Shown: piece after piece, positions 16,990 to 25,162 of the stretch
Layout: the number at the start of each line of letters is the position of its first letter
How positions within the stretch are numbered: position 1 is the stretch's first letter
Assembly (NCBI GenBank): GCA_905197685.1
Contig: CAJJZS010000003.1
Location: 201,031 to 265,030 of the forward strand
Direction: 5' to 3'
From: an uncultured Oscillospiraceae bacterium
GTDB lineage: Bacteria; Bacillota; Clostridia; Oscillospirales; Ruminococcaceae
Length of the DNA stretch: 64,000 nucleotides
Notes under the pieces: generated by a model
The model's input: the letters and a program-made list of their open reading frames with translations, nothing else
Databases searched by the model: none
Told to the model about the DNA's origin: nothing
Made by a program: the position numbers and the translations under genes

Positions 16990-17355
16990 TTATTCCGGAC
17001 AGGCAATCGCCATGACCTGTTCGATAGTTTTATGCAGCAGCCGGGCCTGACTATTGTCTGCGGCCTTATAATAGACTTCCTTGCCCTCTCTGCGGCTCAC
17101 GATCAGATCACAGCTTCGGAGCGCACGCAAATGGTGGGAGACGGCAGGACTGGACATATCCAGCAGGGCAGAAATGTTAATAACACATTGCTCTGTATGG
17201 CACAAAAGCCAGAAAATGCGTATCCGTGTGGTATCGCTAAGTTGCTTGAAAATATCTGCTACGGTTTCAAACCGGCTTACCTGAAACAGTGCTGTCTCTA
17301 AATTCGCAAGATCATGTGAAGCATCATGTTCATGGGGTAATATCTTATTTTTCAC
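16990..17355 (-). CDS. ArsR/SmtB family metalloregulator
   Basis: A dimeric winged-helix repressor that leaves DNA on metal binding. It has DIFKQLSDTTRIRIFWLL, a TEQCVINISALLD metal-site helix with Cys, the recognition helix MSSPAVSHHLRALRSCDLI and the wing SRREGKEVYYKA. The N terminus HEHDASHD is rich in metal ligands, as in CadC/SmtB. GTG at 17355 is chosen because GGAG lies 8 nt upstream and gives 121 aa, the CadC length; an ATG at 17379 lacks a ribosome site. It is divergent from the HMA and ATPase genes, the usual layout for a Cd/Zn/Pb efflux operon, and probably represses both directions. Confidence 0.88.
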   Translation of the reverse strand: MKNKILPHEHDASHDLANLETALFQVSRFETVADIFKQLSDTTRIRIFWLLCHTEQCVINISALLDMSSPAVSHHLRALRSCDLIVSRREGKEVYYKAADNSQARLLHKTIEQVMAIACPE

Positions 17356-17466
17356 GCTCATTTCTCCTTTTTCGCTCATTTGGTAATTTCTTTCGCCTGT
17401 TTGGCAGTGGCTACACTGGATATATTGACTTTGGTGTCTGCGTGAATTATACTACAGTCATGACGA

Positions 17467-17490
17467 TTAAACAACCACTTAATTGTTAAA
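17467..17490. promoter_or_regulatory. candidate ArsR operator in the divergent promoter
   Basis: TTAAACAA (17467-17474) and TTGTTAAA (17483-17490) form an imperfect inverted repeat between the divergent ArsR and HMA genes. The size and place fit an ArsR/CadC operator; binding is inferred. Confidence 0.4.
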
Positions 17491-17517
17491 AATCATTTTC
17501 AAAAGGAGATTTTTCTT

Positions 17518-17736
17518 ATGAAGAAGACTTACAAAATTGAAGTTGACTGCGCAAACTGCGCAAATCTGATGGAAGATGCTGCCCGCAAGACTGCTGGTGT
17601 GGCCGCCGCTACCGTGAATTTTATGACGCAGAAGATGATCGTGGAATTTGACGAGGGGCAGGAACCCGGTGCAGTTATGCAGAATGTGCTGAAGGCCTGC
17701 AAGAAGGTAGAACCCGACTGCGAGATTGCCCTCTGA
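17518..17736 (+). CDS. heavy-metal-associated (HMA) domain protein
   Basis: A 72-aa single HMA domain (ferredoxin-like fold) with the metal motif DCANCANLM (CxxC) at residues 10-18. It probably delivers or senses Cd/Zn for the ATPase encoded 106 nt downstream, which lacks its own N-terminal HMA domain. The segment TVNFMTQKMIVEFDEGQEP is typical of the N-terminal domain of CadA/ZntA. AAAGGAG lies upstream of the ATG. A terminator hairpin separates it from the ATPase, so the two may be made in different amounts. Confidence 0.9.
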   Translation: MKKTYKIEVDCANCANLMEDAARKTAGVAAATVNFMTQKMIVEFDEGQEPGAVMQNVLKACKKVEPDCEIAL

Positions 17737-17750
17737 TCATCGGATACCGC

Positions 17751-17795
17751 GAAAAAAGCGCCTGGACTGTACGCGGGTTTTCAGGCGCTTTTTTC
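17751..17795 (+). terminator. terminator or attenuator between HMA gene and ATPase
   Basis: 14-bp stem GAAAAAAGCGCCTG/CAGGCGCTTTTTTC, T-rich 3' arm. It may let most transcripts end after the HMA gene. Confidence 0.8.
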
Positions 17796-17842
17796 ACCAG
17801 AAACAAATAAACATTTGAGCAATTATTGAAAGGAGTGCTATC

Positions 17843-19846
17843 ATGCAGGAAATGATCGAAAGCGGCCTTCTGGTCGTTGTAACGATTTTATCTATCATCC
17901 TTCTGTGCATCGGACAGGGAAAAAATAGCGGCATGACCAAAAAGCAAAAGGTCATGCTGTGGCGCATCTTGATTGCAACCGTGCTTCTGCTGGGCTTACA
18001 GCTTTTGGGCGCAGAGGCATTTGACCAACTGGGCGCAGCTGGGCGCTGGGTTCGTTTGGCGCTTCATCTGGTCGACTACCTGATTATCGGTTACGATATT
18101 CTGAAAAAAGCCTTCAAAGGCATCCTGAACCGTCAGGTGTTTGATGAAAACTTCCTGATGGCTGTCGCTACCCTGGGCGCGCTTGCACTGGCAATCTATG
18201 AAAATGGTGAGTATCTGGAAGTGATCGCCGTCATGCTGTTCTACCAGGTCGGTGAGTGGTTCCAGAGTTACGCCGTGGGGCGCAGCCGACGAAACATCAG
18301 CGACCTGATGGACATCCGCCCCGACTATGCGAACATCGAACGTGATGGAAAATTGGAGAAGGTCGATCCCGATGAAGTGGAGATTGGCAGCATTATCGTT
18401 GTGCAGCCGGGTGAGAAAGTGCCCATCGATGGCGTCATTGTTGAGGGAACTTCTACGCTGAACACGGCTGCGCTGACTGGTGAGTCAATGCCCCGTGATG
18501 CCAAGACCGGCGATGAGGTCATCAGCGGCTGCATCAACATGACGGGTGTGCTGAAAATCAAGACCAGCAAAGAATTCGGCGAATCCACCGTTTCCAAAAT
18601 TCTTGATCTGGTTGAGAATGCTTCCTCCCGCAAGTCCAAATCCGAGGACTTTATCTCCCGTTTTGCCCGCATCTATACCCCGGCAGTCTGCTATGCGGCC
18701 CTGGCCCTGGCAATTCTTCCGCCGCTGGTTCAGATGCTCGGTATGGGACTGGCTCCTGCATGGGAGACATGGATTTACCGTGCCTTGACCTTCCTGGTTG
18801 CCAGCTGTCCCTGTGCGCTGGTTATCAGTATCCCTCTGAGTTTCTTTGCCGGTATTGGCGGCGCTAGCCGGGCCGGCGTTCTGGTGAAAGGTTCCAACTA
18901 TTTGGAAACGCTGTCGCAGGTCAAAACGGTTGTCTTTGATAAGACAGGCACACTGACTCAAGGAGTATTTGAAGTAAACGGCATCCATCACAACGAGATA
19001 GAGGATGCCAAACTGGTGGAGTATGCCGCCCTGGCAGAGTCCGCTTCCAGCCATCCCATCAGCAAGAGCCTTCAGCGTGCATACGGCAAGGAGATTGACC
19101 GCTCCCGTGTCAGCGACATTCAGGAGATCAGCGGCAACGGTGTCATTGCGAAAGTAGACGGCGTTGAAGTAGCGGCAGGCAACGATAAACTGATGCATCG
19201 TCTCGGAATCGAACCAATTCCCTGTCACAGTGTCGGCACCATTATCCATATGGCGCTTAACGGGGAGTATGCCGGGCATATCGTCATTGCTGACATTGAG
19301 AAACCGCACAGTAAAGAAGCTCTCCGGGCGCTGAAGGCCGCTGGAGTCCGCAAGACAGTCATGCTGACCGGCGACGCTAAAAAGGTAGCTGATAAGGTGG
19401 CCTCAGATTTGGGGATTGACCAGGTGTACAGTGAGCTGCTGCCTGCTGACAAAGTTTCCAAGGTAGAGGAACTGCTGGAGCATAAGTCCTCTGACAAAGA
19501 CAAAGTCGCCTTTGTCGGTGATGGCATCAACGATGCTCCTGTGCTGCGCCGTGCGGATATTGGTATTGCTATGGGCGCAATGGGTTCCGATGCTGCCATT
19601 GAGGCTGCCGATGTAGTCCTGATGGACGATGATCCGCTGCAGATCCCGAAGGCAGTCAAAATTTCCCGCAAGTGTCTGCGCATCGTTTATCAGAACATAG
19701 TGCTTTCCATCGTTATTAAACTTGCCTGCCTGATTTTGGTTGCCATTGGCATTGCCAATATGTGGCTTGCAGTTTTCGCAGACGTTGGTGTTATGGTTCT
19801 TGCTGTTCTGAATGCAATCCGTGCGCTGCGTGTGCAGAATCTATAA
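17843..19846 (+). CDS. heavy-metal translocating P-type ATPase (Cd/Zn/Pb type)
   Basis: A P1B-type pump that uses ATP to export divalent soft metals across the membrane. At 667 aa it lacks an N-terminal HMA domain, which is supplied by the separate 72-aa protein. It has the actuator TGES, the ion site SCPCALVIS (CPC) in the sixth membrane helix, the phosphorylated Asp in DKTGTLTQG, SSHPISKS and the hinge GDGINDAP. The CPC motif with a final GDGIND and VGVMVLAVLNAIR tail fits the ZntA/CadA group rather than Cu exporters. GAAAGGAG precedes the ATG. Substrate specificity is inferred from family. Confidence 0.92.
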   Translation: MQEMIESGLLVVVTILSIILLCIGQGKNSGMTKKQKVMLWRILIATVLLLGLQLLGAEAFDQLGAAGRWVRLALHLVDYLIIGYDILKKAFKGILNRQVFDENFLMAVATLGALALAIYENGEYLEVIAVMLFYQVGEWFQSYAVGRSRRNISDLMDIRPDYANIERDGKLEKVDPDEVEIGSIIVVQPGEKVPIDGVIVEGTSTLNTAALTGESMPRDAKTGDEVISGCINMTGVLKIKTSKEFGESTVSKILDLVENASSRKSKSEDFISRFARIYTPAVCYAALALAILPPLVQMLGMGLAPAWETWIYRALTFLVASCPCALVISIPLSFFAGIGGASRAGVLVKGSNYLETLSQVKTVVFDKTGTLTQGVFEVNGIHHNEIEDAKLVEYAALAESASSHPISKSLQRAYGKEIDRSRVSDIQEISGNGVIAKVDGVEVAAGNDKLMHRLGIEPIPCHSVGTIIHMALNGEYAGHIVIADIEKPHSKEALRALKAAGVRKTVMLTGDAKKVADKVASDLGIDQVYSELLPADKVSKVEELLEHKSSDKDKVAFVGDGINDAPVLRRADIGIAMGAMGSDAAIEAADVVLMDDDPLQIPKAVKISRKCLRIVYQNIVLSIVIKLACLILVAIGIANMWLAVFADVGVMVLAVLNAIRALRVQNL

Positions 19847-19868
19847 ATGAACCCGTAAACAAAGCCAA

Positions 19869-19900
19869 GGGCGCAGGATGAAACAAGCCTGCGCCCATTT
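19869..19900 (+). terminator. terminator after the metal ATPase
   Basis: GGGCGCAGG/CCTGCGCCC, 10-nt loop, followed by ATTTT. Confidence 0.7.
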
Positions 19901-19916
19901 TAACAGGTGATTGAAT

Positions 19917-20207
19917 ATGGCTACTTTTGCGAATGAAACAACCCTACGGCAAACAGCCGACTTTTTCAAGATATTAGGCGATCCTACCAGAGTCAAACTT
20001 CTCCTTCTGCTATCCCAAAATGAGTATTGTGTCAGTGAATTAGCCGAGCAGACCGGCATGACCAATTCTGCCGTATCACATCAAATCAGTTTGCTGAGAG
20101 CAAAACGACTGCTGCGCAGGCACAAGTCCGGCAAGCAGGTATATTACTCTACTACTAAACCCAAAATTGACAAACTTATTGGACTGGTGCAGAACTACCT
20201 AAATTAA
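19917..20207 (+). CDS. second ArsR family regulator
   Basis: A 96-aa winged-helix repressor: DFFKILGDPTRVKLLLLL, NEYCVSELAEQTGMTNSAVSHQISLLR (recognition helix with a Cys near the metal site, ELCVCDLA-like), wing RHKSGKQVYYST. ATG at 19917 with AGGTGA 6 nt upstream is preferred over an in-frame TTG at 19911. It follows the ATPase gene on the same strand. Two ArsR proteins bracketing one pump suggest either different metals or one regulator left from an earlier cassette. TTTCACT/AGTGAAA (20241-20260) beyond the stop may end the transcript. Confidence 0.87.
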   Translation: MATFANETTLRQTADFFKILGDPTRVKLLLLLSQNEYCVSELAEQTGMTNSAVSHQISLLRAKRLLRRHKSGKQVYYSTTKPKIDKLIGLVQNYLN

Positions 20208-20374
20208 AATGGTGGTAAAAATTGAATCAGTTTAAGACACTTTCACTTCCTTTAGTGAAAATAAAATCCTATGAAATTTGTGCAGTAAGGAGCCGTGAAA
20301 AAGGTCGCATAGCTTGACCTGTGAAACCGAAAGGCATCATGACATTTGGAAGCCCTGTTGGCAAGGAGATTCCA

Positions 20375-20600
20375 AAGGGGAACAGCGTTCTCCTTTGTCT
20401 GGGGTGTTCAGAGGGGATAGCGTTCCCCTTTGACCGGAAGAATCCAAAGAAACCGGCGGTTTCGTGGCACACGATTTTCCGTAGGAAAGTCTAGTGTGTT
20501 ATACCTTTGTGGAGCAGATGGCAGCCGGAAATGTAGCACACCCCGGAAAGTGTGGCTACAGTTGCGGCGTTCTGGCGGGAAAGGTTGCCCCTTGCGGGGC
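20375..20600. other. origin of transfer (oriT), pMV158/MobV type
   Basis: Within this gene-free stretch lies AAAGTCTAGTGTGTTATACC (20486-20505), very close to the pMV158 nick region, where MobM cuts TAGTGTG/TTA. The predicted nick is between 20498 and 20499. The flanks AAAGTCTA and TATACCTTT form the usual imperfect inverted repeat around the nick. Around it are several hairpins: 20375-20400 and 20411-20433 (related GGGGA...TTCCCC dyads), AAACC-N3-GGTTT (20451-20463), TGTAGCACAC with GTGTGGCTACA (20532-20560), and GCCCC-TTGC-GGGGC (20587-20600). A MobV relaxase is encoded at 25163-26149. Assignment rests on motif recall and would be tested by alignment to MobV oriTs. Confidence 0.75.
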
Positions 20601-20715
20601 AGCATAAGCGACAGAAAAAGGCTGGCAGGCGGTGCGGATATGCACTGTCTGTCAGCCGTGTCATCTGCGAAACAAAGGTATATCAAAGCCCCGTCAGCCG
20701 CTGCTTACCATCATA

Positions 20716-21378
20716 TCAGAACCACCACGGCAGCTTTTCGCGCAGGCTGTCCATCGCCTTGCCCTCCACCTTCTTTGTCCGGCTCTCGCTCAGATGGAAA
20801 TGGAGCGCCGCACCGATCAGCGGGTGCTCGATTCCATCGGTAAACCCATAGCGGTACAGCAAATAGGTCTGCTCTCTGGCAGTCAGCTTGTCCAGCGCCG
20901 CATACAATTCTGTTAGCTGTTCTTTTTGAATGTAGATCTGTTCCGGGGTTTTGGTGTGAGGGTCGGCTATAGCTTCGATTCGTAGCATCCGTTCATCATC
21001 TGAGAGAACGTCATCCAGATATACCCTCTGGAAACCGGGGCCGTCTCTCTTATCCACCATCCGTTGTTCAAATTGAGCGAGGGCGGCGCGGATGCAGTCT
21101 GTCATGGCGTTGCGGATTGCCGGTGCTGCATAGGTTAGAAATTTCATGCCGCGTTCCGCATCAAACAAAGGGATCGCGTTCAGCAGGCTGATACTTCCCT
21201 CCTGCACCAAATCATCTAAATCAATTCCAATATCATTTTCATCCAGCCCCATGCTTCGGTATTGCTCCAACGCGATTTTTCGGATGAATCCCAGATTACT
21301 TTCCAGCAGAATGTCACGGGCAGCCGTATCCCCTGCTTGCGCCAGCCTGCACAGCTGCTCATTGCTCCGGGTCGGCAT
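20716..21378 (-). CDS. sigma-70 family RNA polymerase sigma factor-like protein
   Basis: A 220-aa protein with region 2 (LESNLGFIRKIALEQYRSMG and DLDDLVQEGSISLLNAIPLFDAERGMKFLTYAAPAIRNAMTDCIR) and a C-terminal region 4-like helix-turn-helix (LTAREQTYLLYRYGFTDGIEHPLIGAALHFHLSESRTKKVEGKAMDSLR). The region 2 motif DLVQEG with GMKFLTYA matches primary/sporulation sigma factors, not ECF types. It overlaps the end of the Xre gene by 20 nt, so both are translated from one transcript. Sigma-like proteins of this kind are carried by clostridial mobilizable elements. Whether it directs its own promoters is not visible here. Confidence 0.85.
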   Translation of the reverse strand: MPTRSNEQLCRLAQAGDTAARDILLESNLGFIRKIALEQYRSMGLDENDIGIDLDDLVQEGSISLLNAIPLFDAERGMKFLTYAAPAIRNAMTDCIRAALAQFEQRMVDKRDGPGFQRVYLDDVLSDDERMLRIEAIADPHTKTPEQIYIQKEQLTELYAALDKLTAREQTYLLYRYGFTDGIEHPLIGAALHFHLSESRTKKVEGKAMDSLREKLPWWF

Positions 21379-22198
21379 TTTGCTTCTCCTGCGCGTGGTC
21401 TAAGGTGGATTGGAGAAAATCCGTCAGCGCCTGACCAAACTTGTCCAACGCTTCCTTTTGCACGCCGTCCATTCCTGCCGCGCTCTGGGTGACGGCGGCG
21501 GAAATCATTTCCGGCGTGATGGTCGGTGCCTGGACATCCTGGCCTTTTGTCAACTCGGAGAACATCTGCTGGGTGATGTCCTTGGTCAAAGACTGCGCCA
21601 CTGTGAAATCGTTGCCGATCTCTTTCTTCACTTCCCGCAGCGCCGCCATAAATGTGTTCTGTATCATCGTCAGGTCGGCCTGATATACAGGGACTTTCTG
21701 TCTGTTGACAGCTCTGGCCGCCTGCACAGCGGCATCCGTTTTCACATTCCGGCGCAGCATGGCGCTGAGGGTGGCAAGCATCTGATTCTGTCCGGCAAAA
21801 CCGGCGGCCAGCGTATCGTCAAAATATTGCTCGATCATGTAGGTGACTTCTGCAAAGCGAGGGCTTTCCAGCAGACGGTTGACGATCTCCGCATTGGCTT
21901 TTCCTGTGTACAAATTCCGCGCTGCCTGTACCGACAGGCCCAGTTCTTCAATATCGAAGTTTGTCCGGTCAGGCGTGTTGACTTCCCCCAGCAGGAAATC
22001 TGTGGAGACTTCAAACACTTTCGCAATGCGGAGCAAATGTTCTGTGCTGATCTTATCGGTCTTGCCGCTGACAAACCGGCTGATGGCGCTCTCGGTGCTG
22101 CCGATGCGGGTCGCCAGCTGTGCCTGGGTAATTTTATGTTCCTTCATAAGCTCCTGCATCCGCTGCCGGATATTTCCGGGCAGATAGGCTCCCTCCAT
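21359..22198 (-). CDS. Xre family regulator with long C-terminal region
   Basis: A 279-aa protein. Residues 8-65 are a Cro/C1-type helix-turn-helix (IRQRMQELMKEHKITQAQLATRIGSTESAISRFVSGKTDKIS then HLLRIAKVFEVSTDFLLGE). The remaining ~200 residues are helical with no family recognised (VQAARAVNRQKVPVYQADLTMIQNTFMAALREV and a Gln/Ala-rich end). GAGGTG is 7 nt before the chosen ATG. It leads the small minus-strand operon with the sigma-like gene and is divergent from the primase genes, so it probably controls replication and transfer of the mobilizable element. Confidence 0.82.
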   Translation of the reverse strand: MEGAYLPGNIRQRMQELMKEHKITQAQLATRIGSTESAISRFVSGKTDKISTEHLLRIAKVFEVSTDFLLGEVNTPDRTNFDIEELGLSVQAARNLYTGKANAEIVNRLLESPRFAEVTYMIEQYFDDTLAAGFAGQNQMLATLSAMLRRNVKTDAAVQAARAVNRQKVPVYQADLTMIQNTFMAALREVKKEIGNDFTVAQSLTKDITQQMFSELTKGQDVQAPTITPEMISAAVTQSAAGMDGVQKEALDKFGQALTDFLQSTLDHAQEKQNADPEQ

Positions 22199-22431
22199 GT
22201 GACGCACCTCTTTTCTGAAAACTTTCTTTATCCATTATACCTTATAAAACCAGCGCGGGCAAATGCTTTCCGCTGGCTTCGCCGCTCAGAGGTCTTGCAT
22301 TTTTGCAAGATTTCAGAGCGGCATTTTTTCGTTTCTTGCACTTTTAGCGGATTTTTCGGTCTATAGGCTTTTTCCCCGTATATTCAGGCAGACGGGCAGA
22401 TACCGTCAATAAATTATGGAGGGCAAAGCCT

Positions 22432-23052
22432 ATGAATATGTTTGAAACTGTAAAATCCGCTGTCACTATGAAACAGGCCGCCGAGCACTACGGCTGCAAG
22501 GTCAACCGGGGCGATATGATCTGCTGTCCCTTCCACGACGACCGGCATCCCAGCATGAAGCTGAACAGGGATTATTTCTATTGCTTTGGCTGCGGGGCCA
22601 CCGGGGACGTGATCGACTTTGTGGCACGACTATTCGGTCTGAGCAGCTACGAGGCCGCAAAGAAGCTGGCCTATGACTTCGGCATCGACCCGGACAAGCC
22701 CCCGGCAGCGATGGCCTTGAAAAAGCCCTATCCATTGGCGCGGGCCTTCCGCAACAATGAGATGCACTGTCAGCGGGTGCTGTGCGACTACCTGCACCTG
22801 TTGGAACGCTGGAAGGTCGAGTACGCCCCACAGTTGCCGGAGGACAATCCAGATGACCGTTTTGTGGAGGCGTGCCATATGATTGAGTATGTAGATCATT
22901 TGCTGGACGTTCTCATGTTTGCGGAACTGGAGCAACGAGTGAAGGTGGTGGATATGTTGCTGAAGGACGGCACCATCGCCGCGCTGGAGCAGAGGCTCAA
23001 ACGTCTGGAAAAGGAGGTGCGGCACCGTGGCGAAGAACGAGCAATCGCGTGA
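22432..23052 (+). CDS. CHC2 zinc-finger primase-like protein
   Basis: A 206-aa protein whose first ~100 residues form the DnaG-type zinc finger (CCPFHDDRHPSMKLNRDYFYCFGCGATGDVIDFV: CHC2 motif Cys-His-Cys-Cys). A helical C-terminal part follows (ELEQRVKVVDMLLKDGTIAALEQRLKRLEKEV). It lacks the TOPRIM catalytic domain of a full primase; the partner helicase gene overlaps its 3' end by 26 nt. Together they resemble split replication modules of integrative mobilizable elements, giving autonomous priming during transfer or excision. Confidence 0.88.
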   Translation: MNMFETVKSAVTMKQAAEHYGCKVNRGDMICCPFHDDRHPSMKLNRDYFYCFGCGATGDVIDFVARLFGLSSYEAAKKLAYDFGIDPDKPPAAMALKKPYPLARAFRNNEMHCQRVLCDYLHLLERWKVEYAPQLPEDNPDDRFVEACHMIEYVDHLLDVLMFAELEQRVKVVDMLLKDGTIAALEQRLKRLEKEVRHRGEERAIA

Positions 23053-24400
23053 GGTCAACCAGCCAGTCTGGTTTGACGGCAAGAGTATCAATGAAGCCCT
23101 GTTTTGTGATGATTTTCTGAGCAGACACAAAATCATCTACACAAACGAGGCTTTTTTCACGCCCGATGGCCGTGTGACCAATGATCTGCCCCTACGCAGC
23201 GAAATTTTTGACGAGCTACGCTGCTGTGCGGTGAGCAACATCCCCCGCAAAATCAGCAATATTGTAGAACTGATAAAACTGGCGGCGCTGGTGGAGGACT
23301 TCCCACCGCAGGCTGACCGTATCCATCTGGCAAACGGCACGTTGTTTCTGAATGGCACCTTTACAGAGGGGAAACCGGAGATCGTGCGCTGTCGTTTGCC
23401 GGTGGCCTACAATCCCAACGCCCCCACACCGGCCAGCTGGCTGGCTTTTCTGGATGGGCTGCTTTACCCGGAGGACATTCCCACCTTGCAGGAGTTCGTC
23501 GGGTATTGTCTGATCCCCAGCAACAAAGGCCAGCGGATGATGGTCATTAAGGGGAATGGCGGCGAGGGCAAGAGCCAGATCGGTGCGGTGCTGTCCGCCC
23601 TGTTCGGCAGCAATATGAAGGACGGCAGCATCGGTAAAATCTCCGAGAACCGTTTTGCCCGCGCTGATCTGGAACACATTCTTCTTTGTGTGGATGACGA
23701 TATGCGGATGGAAGCGTTGCGTCAGACCAACTACGTCAAATCTATTGTTACTGCACAGGGCAAGATGGATTTGGAGCGCAAAGGCAAGCAGAGCTATCAG
23801 GGCTGGATGTGCGCCAGGCTTCTGGCGTTCAGCAACGGTGACTTGCAGGCCCTCTTTGACCGCAGCGACGGCTTTTACCGGCGGCAGCTGGTATTGACCA
23901 CCAAAAAGAAGCCTGTTGACCGTGTGGATGATCCCGATCTGGCCGAGAAGATGAAAGCGGAGATCGAGGGCATCTTCCTATGGGCTTTTGTAGGATTGCA
24001 GCGGCTGGTCGCCAATAACTTCAAGTTCACCGAGAGCCAGCGCACCAGAGAGAACCGGGAGGCCGTCAAGCGTGACAACAACAATGTGTTCGATTTTCTG
24101 GAATCCGAAGGTTATATCCGGCTGAAAGCCGATGCGTCCATCAGTTCAAAGGATTGCTACGACATTTACCGGATGTGGTGCGAGGAAAACAGTCTGACTG
24201 CACTCAAACGCCGCAGTTTCAGCGATGCGCTGGTGGCAGCCTGCGGCAAGTACAATCTGGAACACTGCAACACGATCACTAATTCGGCAGGACGCCGGGT
24301 GTGGGGATTTATGGGCATCGAGGCAGTGGCAAGGCCGCATATAAACGAGTTTACGGACGCTTCACAGTGTACGTACGTACCGGAAGACTGGCGGGATTGA
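23027..24400 (+). CDS. phage/plasmid primase-helicase, P4/D5 type (SF3 helicase)
   Basis: A 457-aa replication protein. The middle has the D5/P4 N-terminal motif (LPVAYNPNAPTPASWLAFLDGLLYPEDIPTLQEFVGYCLIPS), then SF3 Walker A (VIKGNGGEGKSQIGAVLSALFG), Walker B-like LLCVDDDM and sensor LLAFSNGDL. A C-terminal winged-helix part ends the protein. GTG at 23027 is used, with AAGGAGGTG upstream inside the preceding gene. Superfamily 3 helicases open origins of plasmids and P4-like phages, so this gene likely replicates the excised element. Near its 3' end lies a long dyad (24369-24430). Confidence 0.9.
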   Translation: MAKNEQSREVNQPVWFDGKSINEALFCDDFLSRHKIIYTNEAFFTPDGRVTNDLPLRSEIFDELRCCAVSNIPRKISNIVELIKLAALVEDFPPQADRIHLANGTLFLNGTFTEGKPEIVRCRLPVAYNPNAPTPASWLAFLDGLLYPEDIPTLQEFVGYCLIPSNKGQRMMVIKGNGGEGKSQIGAVLSALFGSNMKDGSIGKISENRFARADLEHILLCVDDDMRMEALRQTNYVKSIVTAQGKMDLERKGKQSYQGWMCARLLAFSNGDLQALFDRSDGFYRRQLVLTTKKKPVDRVDDPDLAEKMKAEIEGIFLWAFVGLQRLVANNFKFTESQRTRENREAVKRDNNNVFDFLESEGYIRLKADASISSKDCYDIYRMWCEENSLTALKRRSFSDALVAACGKYNLEHCNTITNSAGRRVWGFMGIEAVARPHINEFTDASQCTYVPEDWRD

Positions 24401-24430
24401 TTTCCGCTCTGGTCGCCGGTACGTATGTAC
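24369..24430. repeat. long inverted repeat at the end of the helicase gene
   Basis: GTACGTACGTACCGG (24369-24383) and CCGGTACGTATGTAC (24416-24430) match as inverted arms with one mismatch, 32 nt apart, straddling the stop codon. It may be a terminator-like hairpin or part of an origin for the adjacent helicase. Confidence 0.6.
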
Positions 24431-24941
24431 GCAGCGATTAACCCTGTTACCTCATATATTGCAGGAATATTTCATGCGATTAAAGTGGTGGACATTGTGT
24501 CCACCACCTGAACCGTGAAATTATTCGTGCTTTTGTGATGTGAAGTAGTCGTGGTCATTTTGAACCCGACTACTTTAGCGAGATGAAGTGGGTGTGGTCA
24601 TTTTGACTACGGCTAAAGCGGTCAGCAAAAGAGGTGATTTTGCAGGCGTATTTTAGAGTAATCTCAAAACGGCGAAATGTTTCTCAATTATCCGCATACA
24701 GTTCACAGAATAACGGCTCGCGGAACAGTGTACACGTTGCGCCATCTCGTACAGATACAGTCCGAACGATGAAAAGCCCCACATTTCCGTGAAGTCGAAT
24801 ATTCTGCCGTTGACCAATGATACGCGGGGAAGCATTTCTATCGCAAAACAGCAACTATAATAATTTTATCATCCCAAGAAGCCGGTACGCTATCCAGCGC
24901 ATCCGGTTCTTTTTATGGGCAAGAAAATTTGGAGGATTACC
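24431..24941. other. gene-free stretch with a 43-nt-period direct repeat
   Basis: No supported gene. GTGGTCATTTTGA occurs at 24551-24563 and 24594-24606 inside a longer, less exact repeat (starts at 24541 and 24584). Together with the dyad before it this may be the replication origin of the element; nothing further is seen. Confidence 0.4.
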
Positions 24942-25160
24942 ATGAAATCAAATATCCGAAACGAAATCAAGGCGCAGATCATCCGCGCCGGGTACACCAT
25001 GCAGGAAGTCGTTGATCTTCTGCATGACGAATATGGCTGGAGCGACAGCGTATCCAATCTTTCCGGGAAATTGCAGCGGGAGTCGCTGCGGTATCGGGAG
25101 GCTGTGGAGCTGGCCGATGTGCTGGGCTATGAACTGGTCTGGCAGAAACGGAGGGATTGA
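24942..25160 (+). CDS. small DNA-binding-like protein (Xre-like, accessory to relaxase)
   Basis: A 72-aa basic protein, KSNIRNEIKAQIIRAGYTMQEVVDLLHDEYGWSDSVSNLSGKLQRESLRYREAVELADVLGYELVWQKR. It looks like a compact helix-turn-helix of the Xre/LLM kind found just upstream of MobV relaxase genes on mobilizable elements. GGAGG precedes the ATG at 24942, giving preference over an in-frame ATG at 24915. The relaxase starts 2 nt after its stop codon, so they are translationally linked. A role as relaxosome accessory is inferred from context only. Confidence 0.72.
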   Translation: MKSNIRNEIKAQIIRAGYTMQEVVDLLHDEYGWSDSVSNLSGKLQRESLRYREAVELADVLGYELVWQKRRD

Positions 25161-25162
25161 GC

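Noticed and set aside
20281..20330. Possible tRNA-like or att fold (GGTC...GACC)
   Set aside because: Only a four-base stem; no acceptor or T-arm pattern follows.
20430..20843. 137-codon plus-strand frame across the oriT region
   Set aside because: It runs through the nick site and several hairpins, has no ribosome site, and its composition is unlike a protein; the oriT reading is better.
24653..24835. 60-codon minus-strand frame in the gap after the helicase gene
   Set aside because: No ribosome site, no family, and it lies in the repeat-bearing stretch.
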